Below, piece by piece: positions 58,017 through 64,000 of a stretch of 64,000 nt of DNA; within the stretch, counting starts at the first letter, position 1; the number at the start of each line of letters is the position of its first letter. A program made the position numbers and the translations under genes. The stretch comes from Dehalococcoidia bacterium (lineage in GTDB: Bacteria > Chloroflexota > Dehalococcoidia > Lucifugimonadales > Lucifugimonadaceae). The notes beneath the pieces were generated by a model that searched no databases, was not told the origin of the DNA, and worked only from the letters and a program-made list of their open reading frames with translations. The stretch is from assembly GCA_030747175.1 (NCBI GenBank), contig JASLLE010000003.1, positions 21,600-85,599 of the forward strand. Reading direction: 5' to 3'.

Positions 58017-58865
58017 ATGCCGCCTCAATTCACGTCCAACAAATACGCCGCGCCGGATATGTCGCTGGCCTACGACGCCGGGCCGAACAACGGCCCCCCG
58101 GTGGTGTTCCTGCACGGCCTCGGCACACGACGCCAGGACTGGACCGCCGTACTCCGGGAGTTCGCTTCGGGCAACCAGGTCTTCGCCCCGGACCTGCGGG
58201 GACATGGCGATTCCGGCAGGGTCCCCGGCGGTTACAGGTTCACCCAGTACGCGGAGGACATCGTCCCATGGCTGCGGGATGTGGTTGGAGAACCGGCCGC
58301 GTTGGTAGGGCATTCGCTGGGCGGCGTCATAGCCACGGTCGTAGCTGCGAACAATCCTGAGCTGGTCACGACGGCCGTCGCAGTGGACCCGCCGCTCTTC
58401 TCGAAACGCCACGCCGACGAAGGAAACCTGACCAGGTATCCCGAGCGATTCAAAAGGGCGCGCGACCTCGCCGCGTCCGACATGAGCGAAATTGGCCTGT
58501 TCACCATGCTTCAGGAGCGATCGCCGGACCGGCCCCCGCACGTAAGCAGGGCGCTCGCCCGGAACCTCATCAAGCTGGACCCGGACGTTTTCACGCTGGC
58601 GCTTGAGGGCGGAAAACAGCTCGACTTTGACCCGGACGAACTGATCGGACGCGTGGCGCGGCCGATGCTCGTCATGCGGGCGGACCCGGCAAATGGCTCG
58701 GCCGTGAGCGAGGATGATGTGCAGTGGGCGGTCGAGAAGAATCCGCTGATATCGCACGTCTTGATCGAGGGTTCGGCCCACGAGATTCATCATTCGCACC
58801 GGGATGAGTTCGTCAAAACGGTGCGCGAGTTCATCTGGGTCGAATCAGGACCCGAACACGAATAA
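58017..58865 (+). CDS. Alpha/beta hydrolase
   Basis: VVFLHGLGTRRQDWTAVLREF...APDLRGHGDSG, ALVGHSLGGVIATV. Confidence 0.9.
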   Translation: MPPQFTSNKYAAPDMSLAYDAGPNNGPPVVFLHGLGTRRQDWTAVLREFASGNQVFAPDLRGHGDSGRVPGGYRFTQYAEDIVPWLRDVVGEPAALVGHSLGGVIATVVAANNPELVTTAVAVDPPLFSKRHADEGNLTRYPERFKRARDLAASDMSEIGLFTMLQERSPDRPPHVSRALARNLIKLDPDVFTLALEGGKQLDFDPDELIGRVARPMLVMRADPANGSAVSEDDVQWAVEKNPLISHVLIEGSAHEIHHSHRDEFVKTVREFIWVESGPEHE

Positions 58866-58953
58866 CGCATGGCCGCGTTGTCCGGGAACACCTCCGCTGC
58901 TACGCTGTCGCCGCCTTCAATAGACACCCCCAGCACCCATACCGGAGCCTGAA

Positions 58954-59712
58954 TTGAACTTCACCCTTATCGCTCACCGCGGTTACTCGTTCAGCGCGCC
59001 GGAGAACTCGTTTGAGGCCTTCGATATGGCCCTTGAACGGGGATTCGATAATTTCGAACTGGACGCCCAGATCACGAAGGATGGCCAGCTCGTCGTTTTC
59101 CACGACCAGACCGTCGATCGCGTGACAAATGGCAGCGGAGAGGTTTTCGATCACACGCTTGAGGAGATACAGGCGCTGGAGCTGATCGGCGGGTACGAGT
59201 TCGAAAGCGACTTCCCGGGCGCCTACATCCCGACGCTGGACGAGTTCCTCGGCAGATACGCCGGGCGGGCACACCCCCATCTCGAGCTCAAGTCGAGAGA
59301 GGCGGCGCTGCCGACGATGGTCGCAGAGGCGCTCAAACGCCACGGCTGGCTCGACGTCGCAGACACCGAATCCTTTGACGCCCCTGGCATCACCGTGTCG
59401 TCGTTCTGGGCTGACCAGCTCTATCGCTCCAAGCTCCGCCTGCCAAACGTTCGCCACGGCTGGCTGATCAACGAGCTCAGTGAAGAGACGGTAGACGCCG
59501 CTCTGAAACTCGGGTTTGACGCCGTCTACCCGCGAGCCGGGACCGCCACCCCGGAGTCCGTCAGCCACGCTTACGACCGCGGCCTGGGTGTGCGCGGATG
59601 GGGCATCGATAACGACGACGACATGGCCCGGATATACCGCTCAGGAGCCGGGGGCACGACGGTGAACTGGCCCGGTGAGGCGAAGGCATTTCTTGAAGCG
59701 ATGGCCGATTGA
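58954..59712 (+). CDS. Glycerophosphodiester phosphodiesterase-family protein
   Basis: LIAHRGYSFSAPENSFEAFDMALERGFDNFELDAQITKDGQLVVFHDQTVDRVTNGSG; TTG start. Confidence 0.92.
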   Translation: MNFTLIAHRGYSFSAPENSFEAFDMALERGFDNFELDAQITKDGQLVVFHDQTVDRVTNGSGEVFDHTLEEIQALELIGGYEFESDFPGAYIPTLDEFLGRYAGRAHPHLELKSREAALPTMVAEALKRHGWLDVADTESFDAPGITVSSFWADQLYRSKLRLPNVRHGWLINELSEETVDAALKLGFDAVYPRAGTATPESVSHAYDRGLGVRGWGIDNDDDMARIYRSGAGGTTVNWPGEAKAFLEAMAD

Positions 59713-59800
59713 TGCGTCGGTCCCCTCTCCCGGCGGGAGAGGGGATACGCTGCTGCTCAACGGACCCTTCGAGAGCCTCAGGGTGGGTTTGTGCAAAGCG

Positions 59801-59826
59801 CAGGGGCGTATTGCCATACGCCCCTG
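59801..59826 (+). repeat. CAGGGGCGTAT-TGCC-ATACGCCCCTG perfect hairpin
   Basis: 11-bp perfect stem, 4-nt loop, 3' boundary of the enolase-superfamily array. Confidence 0.88.
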
Positions 59827-59841
59827 CGTGTTGCCGAGTTC

Positions 59842-61008
59842 TTAGCCCGTGTAGGCGTGCTTCTCTGCTGCGGCTTCGTCCAGGTCGCAGCCCCAGCCGG
59901 GGCCGTCCGGGATGGTCATGTATCCGTCTTTTAGCTCCGGAACGGCTGTCGTCAGTTCGTCACGCCAGGGTGACGAGTCGACATCGGTCTCCATGATTCG
60001 CACGTTTGGGATCATCGCCGTGAACTGGAGGCTCTGGAACGTGGCGAGGTGCGATGTGTAGTTGTGGGGAGCGACGTTCATCTCGTACAACTCGGCGAGA
60101 TCGGCGACCTTTTTCGACTGACTGAAGCCCTGCCACGGCACGTCTATCTTGACGGTGTCCATGGCACGAAGGTCGAAGAAACGCTTGTACTCGCGCACGC
60201 CGAGAAGCTGCTCGCCGGTGCAGATAGGGGTCCGGGTTGAAGACTTGATCTGGGCGAGCGGCTCCGGCTCAAAGCGGTCGAACTCCAGCCACATCAGGTT
60301 GTACGGCTCAAGCGCTTGAGCCAGCCTGATGGCGGCCTCGGTCTTGAACTCGTAATGGATGTCGAGGGCGATCCCGACTTTCGGGCCGGCCGCCTCGCGC
60401 ATGACGGATAGCTGTTGCACCGCGTGATCGATCAAGTCCTGGTCGGCGTTCTGGTCAAAGTCGCCTGCGAATACGTCGTTCATCCTCCGGGACGGATCGC
60501 CCGGGAAAATGATGTTTGATTTGAACGCGCCGAACCCGGCGTCGGTAGCCTCCCTCACGCAATCCGCTACGTCGTCCCAGGTTCGCAGAGGTGCAACGCC
60601 CAGCTCCCCGGCCCGTTGCGCCCGGTATGACGCCAGGTGGGACCAGTAGACCTTCTGGCGCTCCCTGAACGGCCCCCCAAGGAGCCGGTACACCGGCAGC
60701 CCGGCCGACTTGCCCTTGATGTCCCACAACGCCAGCTCGATGCCCGCTATCGCCATCGCCGTGGCTCCGCCGGAGACCTGTGCGCTTTTTCGGTACATCT
60801 CCAGGTAGTGCCGCTCGACCGGGTCCGGATCCTGGCCGATGAGGGTCTTGCCGAGGTCCTCGACCAGCCCCACCTGTCCTTTCGGATATGAGCCGGATCC
60901 AAACTGGCTGTAGCCGGTGATCCCGGCGTCGGTTCGGATGATGCAGAACAGCCAGGGCCCGCCGCCGCCGGTGGCGACTACTCGGGTTTCGATTGCGGTG
61001 ATTTTCAT
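59842..61008 (-). CDS. Mandelate racemase/muconate lactonizing enzyme-family protein, paralog 1
   Basis: MKITAIETRVV start at 61008; FKSNIIFPGD, ALDIHYEF, WLEFD, TGEQLLG, APHN; C-terminus KHAYTG. Confidence 0.92.
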   Translation of the reverse strand: MKITAIETRVVATGGGGPWLFCIIRTDAGITGYSQFGSGSYPKGQVGLVEDLGKTLIGQDPDPVERHYLEMYRKSAQVSGGATAMAIAGIELALWDIKGKSAGLPVYRLLGGPFRERQKVYWSHLASYRAQRAGELGVAPLRTWDDVADCVREATDAGFGAFKSNIIFPGDPSRRMNDVFAGDFDQNADQDLIDHAVQQLSVMREAAGPKVGIALDIHYEFKTEAAIRLAQALEPYNLMWLEFDRFEPEPLAQIKSSTRTPICTGEQLLGVREYKRFFDLRAMDTVKIDVPWQGFSQSKKVADLAELYEMNVAPHNYTSHLATFQSLQFTAMIPNVRIMETDVDSSPWRDELTTAVPELKDGYMTIPDGPGWGCDLDEAAAEKHAYTG

Positions 61009-61049
61009 CTCAGATTGTCCAATCGGCTGGGGTTGTATGACGCTTTGAG

Positions 61050-62216
61050 TTATCCCGTGTAGGCGTGTTTCTTTGCGACCGACTCTACGAGGTCGCAACC
61101 CCATCCGGGACCGCTCGGGACGAGCATCGATCCGTCGATCAATTCTGGCGCAGAGGTCGTCAGCTCATGACGCCAGGGAGGGGCGTCGACATCCGACTCC
61201 ATGATCCTCACGTTCGATACCGCAGCCGACAGATTGAGTCCCTGGAACGTCGACAGGTGTGAACTGAGGTTATGTGGCGCTACGTTCAATTCGTATACTT
61301 CCGCGAGGTCTGCGGCGAACTTCGCATTTGAAAAACCCTGCCACTGGACATCCACCTTGACGGTGTCGACAGCGTGGAGCGCAAAGAGTGGCCGGTAATC
61401 ACGTACATTCAACATCTGCTCGCCGGAGCAAATGGGAGTCCGTGTCGATGCCTTGATCTGCGCGAGCGCGGCCGGGTCCTTGAGATCGACCTCCAACCAC
61501 ATGAGCTCGAACGGCTCCAGCACTCGCGCTATCGTGATCGCGCCCTCGGTCCTGAAGTTGGCGTTGATATCCAGGGCGATGTCAATGTCCGGGCCTACGG
61601 CATCTCGAAGTACCGACATCTGTTTAACCGCGTGATCCACCATCGCCGTGGGCGCGTTCAGATCGTGTGGCCCCGAGAACTGTTGATCGATGAGACGCGA
61701 CGGGTCGCCCGGCCACATGATGTTGGTCTTGAACGCGGTGTAACCGGCGTCTACGACTTCACGTGCCGCTTTTGCGATGTCGTCCCAGGTCCGTAGTTCC
61801 GGTGTCCCGTATAGCCCGGGATTACTGGCCCGGAATGTTGCCATGTGCGACCAGTAAACACGTTGTCGATCACGGAACGGCCCGCCAACCAGCCGATGGA
61901 CCGGCCGGCCGAGAGATTTGCCTTTGATATCCCAGAGCGCCAGTTCGATTCCCGCAAGTGCCATGTCCTGGAGACCTCCCGCGGTGTAACGGTTGGGCGC
62001 GAAAAGGTCGGCGCGGATTCGCTCAATCGGCCCGGGATCACGGCCGATGAGCATCGGGGCCAGCGCCCCGACAAGGGTTACCAACGGCCGTGCCATTCCA
62101 CCCTCGCCGAACTCGCTGTACCCCGTGATGCCTTCGTCTGTGCGCACGGCGCAGTAGAGCCACGGATGCCAGTGCTCCGGGCCGACCACGAAGGTTTCTA
62201 TGCCAGTGATCTTCAT
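61050..62216 (-). CDS. Mandelate racemase/muconate lactonizing enzyme-family protein, paralog 2
   Basis: MKITGIETFVVGPEHW; FKTNIMWPGD, ALDINANF, SGEQML, APHN; KKHAYTG end. Confidence 0.92.
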   Translation of the reverse strand: MKITGIETFVVGPEHWHPWLYCAVRTDEGITGYSEFGEGGMARPLVTLVGALAPMLIGRDPGPIERIRADLFAPNRYTAGGLQDMALAGIELALWDIKGKSLGRPVHRLVGGPFRDRQRVYWSHMATFRASNPGLYGTPELRTWDDIAKAAREVVDAGYTAFKTNIMWPGDPSRLIDQQFSGPHDLNAPTAMVDHAVKQMSVLRDAVGPDIDIALDINANFRTEGAITIARVLEPFELMWLEVDLKDPAALAQIKASTRTPICSGEQMLNVRDYRPLFALHAVDTVKVDVQWQGFSNAKFAADLAEVYELNVAPHNLSSHLSTFQGLNLSAAVSNVRIMESDVDAPPWRHELTTSAPELIDGSMLVPSGPGWGCDLVESVAKKHAYTG

Positions 62217-62352
62217 GTTGTGTGTCCGTTGTGGGGACCACCATCGGTTGTGACGTCCGAAGAGGCTTCTCCCTCACCCCGGACGTCTATTGCAACTGGA
62301 GGCGCCGGTGCAGCTGGCGGCGCCGGTCCCGCTGGGAGAGAGGATTTCCGTT

Positions 62353-62446
62353 GTAGGGGCGTATGGCAATATGCCCCCGGGCGGGGCAAGCCCCGCCCCT
62401 ACGGTGTTTCGGATGCTGGTGCGGGCGTATTGCCATACGCCCCTAC
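62353..62446. repeat. Composite inverted hairpin element between enolase paralogs 2 and 3
   Basis: GTAGGGGCGTATGGCAATATGCCC ... GGGCGGGGCAAGCCCCGCCCCTAC ... GGGCGTATTGCCATACGCCCCTAC. Confidence 0.88.
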
Positions 62447-62456
62447 AAGTTCTGGA

Positions 62457-63623
62457 TTACCCCGTATAGGCGTGCTTTTTGAGGGCCGCTTCGTCCAGAT
62501 CGCTGCCCCAGCCGGGGGTTTGCGGGATGGCCATGTAGCCGTCCTTGATGTCCGGGAGGACCGTCGTTAGCTCGTCTCGCCAGGGCGCGGCGTCCACGTC
62601 CGACTCCATGATCCGGACGTTCGATGCCGCGGCGGTTAGATGCAGGCTCTGGAATGTGGACATGTGCGACCCGTAGTTATGGGGAGCGATGTTCAGGTCA
62701 TAGGTCTCGGCCAGATCGGCCACCTTCTTGGACTGTGAAAAGCCCTGCCACTGCACGTCCACCTTCACGGTGTCCATTGCGTGGAGCTTGAAGTACGGCT
62801 GGTACTGGCGCACCCCGAGGAGTTGCTCTCCGGAACAGATCGGCGTGGTGGTGGACGCCTTTAGCTGTGCCAGCGCCCGGGGATCCTGGTTGTCGATCTC
62901 CAGCCACATCAAGTTGTGTGGCTCCAGTTCGCGAGCGATACGGATCGCGCCCTCGGTCTTGAAGTTGTAGTTGATATCCAGTGCGATCCCGATGTCTGGT
63001 CCGACGGCCGCTCGCATGGCGCCGATCTGCCTCTCGGCGTGGTGGACCAGTTCGGTCGTCGCGTTCTGGTCGTCTGACTGGAAGAAACCCTGGTTGATTG
63101 CTGCGGAGTTCTCGCCGTGGAACACGATGTTTGTCTTGAAGGCCGTGTAGCCCTTTTCGACCGCCTCGGCTGCGCAGTCCGCGACGTCTTCCAGTGTCAG
63201 AAGCGGTGTGCCGCCGTAGAACTCGGCGTCCATCGCCCTGTATGAAGCCAGGTGCGACCAGTACACGCGTTGTCGATCCCGGTGAGGTCCTCCGACAAGC
63301 TGGTGGACGGGAACGCCGTAGCGCTTGCCCTTGATGTCCCACAGAGCAAGCTCAATCCCGGCGATGGCCATGGCGGTTGCGCCACCCGACATGGACCGAG
63401 TCTGGCGGTACATGTCCATGTAGAACTTCTCGACCGGGTCCGGGTCTTTCCCGATCAGCCATCCGGACAGATCCTGGACGACCCCAGGCAGCCCGTGCAC
63501 CATCTTGCCCTCGCCGAACTGGTTGTAGCCGGTGATGCCCTCGTCGGTACGGACAGCGCAAAACAGCCATGCGCCCCAGCCGCCGGACTTGACCGGAAAT
63601 GTTTCTATGCCGGTGATCTTCAT
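62457..63623 (-). CDS. Mandelate racemase/muconate lactonizing enzyme-family protein, paralog 3
   Basis: MKITGIETFPVKSGGW; FKTNIVFHGE, ALDINYNF, SGEQLLG, APHN; KKHAYTG end. Confidence 0.92.
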   Translation of the reverse strand: MKITGIETFPVKSGGWGAWLFCAVRTDEGITGYNQFGEGKMVHGLPGVVQDLSGWLIGKDPDPVEKFYMDMYRQTRSMSGGATAMAIAGIELALWDIKGKRYGVPVHQLVGGPHRDRQRVYWSHLASYRAMDAEFYGGTPLLTLEDVADCAAEAVEKGYTAFKTNIVFHGENSAAINQGFFQSDDQNATTELVHHAERQIGAMRAAVGPDIGIALDINYNFKTEGAIRIARELEPHNLMWLEIDNQDPRALAQLKASTTTPICSGEQLLGVRQYQPYFKLHAMDTVKVDVQWQGFSQSKKVADLAETYDLNIAPHNYGSHMSTFQSLHLTAAASNVRIMESDVDAAPWRDELTTVLPDIKDGYMAIPQTPGWGSDLDEAALKKHAYTG

Positions 63624-63647
63624 GTGGTCCTGTCCAATGGATCTGAT

Positions 63648-63713
63648 GTAGGGGCGTATGGCAATACGCCCTCCCGTTGCCCGGCCCCCGGGCGTATTGC
63701 CATACGCCCCTAC
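63648..63713. repeat. Composite inverted hairpin element between enolase paralogs 3 and 4
   Basis: GTAGGGGCGTATGGCAATACGCCC-N18-GGGCGTATTGCCATACGCCCCTAC, 24-bp perfect inverted arms. Confidence 0.9.
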
Positions 63714-63726
63714 GGGTGTCGGTTCA

Positions 63727-64000
63727 CTAGCCCGTGAAGGCGTACTTCTTTGCCGCCGCTTCGTCGAGTTCCGATCCCCAGCCGGGTTCGGTCGGGATAG
63801 TCATGTAGCCGTCCTTGATCTCCGGGACGTTGGTCGTGATCTCGTCCCGCCACGGGGCGGAATCGACATCCGATTCCATGATCCTGACGTTTGAAACCGA
63901 GGCGACCAGGTTCAGGCTCTGGAAGCTGGAGAGGTGCGGGGTGTAGTTGTGCGGGGCGATGGTGAGTTCGGAGACGGCGGCAAGCTCGGCGGCCTTCTTG
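63727..64000 (-). CDS. Mandelate racemase/muconate lactonizing enzyme-family protein, paralog 4 (partial, runs off window)
   Basis: Reverse strand reads ...KKYAFTG-stop, with upstream sequence colinear with paralogs 1-3. Confidence 0.85.
   Translation of the reverse strand, partial: KKAAELAAVSELTIAPHNYTPHLSSFQSLNLVASVSNVRIMESDVDSAPWRDEITTNVPEIKDGYMTIPTEPGWGSELDEAAAKKYAFTG

Overview
GC-rich bacterial chromosomal window. Lineage is inferred from gene content and repeat style as Chloroflexota, possibly SAR202/Dehalococcoidia-like, and was not tested. Housekeeping genes: polA, mutM, sucCD, an ABC-F protein, sthA-like, rny, plsY, ffh and one tRNA-Ser(UGA). The rest is mostly scavenging/catabolic enzymes: amidohydrolases, two DHDPS-superfamily proteins, an M81/MlrC peptidase, class III aminotransferase, 2-keto-4-pentenoate hydratase-like, alpha/beta hydrolases, a glycyl-radical enzyme with its activase, a NIPSNAP cluster and a tandem array of four enolase-superfamily (mandelate racemase/muconate lactonizing) paralogs. 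There are two eukaryotic-like Ser/Thr kinase loci. The most unusual signal is a dense set of short palindromic repeat families. One is a hairpin family (GTAGGGGCG...CGCCCCTAC) whose inner stems vary in a compensatory way. Copies sit at intergenic junctions, between paralogs of the enolase array, and in-frame inside coding sequence (kinase; a different repeat family inside mutM). Three large genes carry local disruptions: two Glu-to-stop G>T changes and a net-zero pair of homopolymer frameshifts. One DHDPS-like protein appears to lack the Schiff-base lysine. No CRISPR array, prophage, transposase or classical defence island was recognised.
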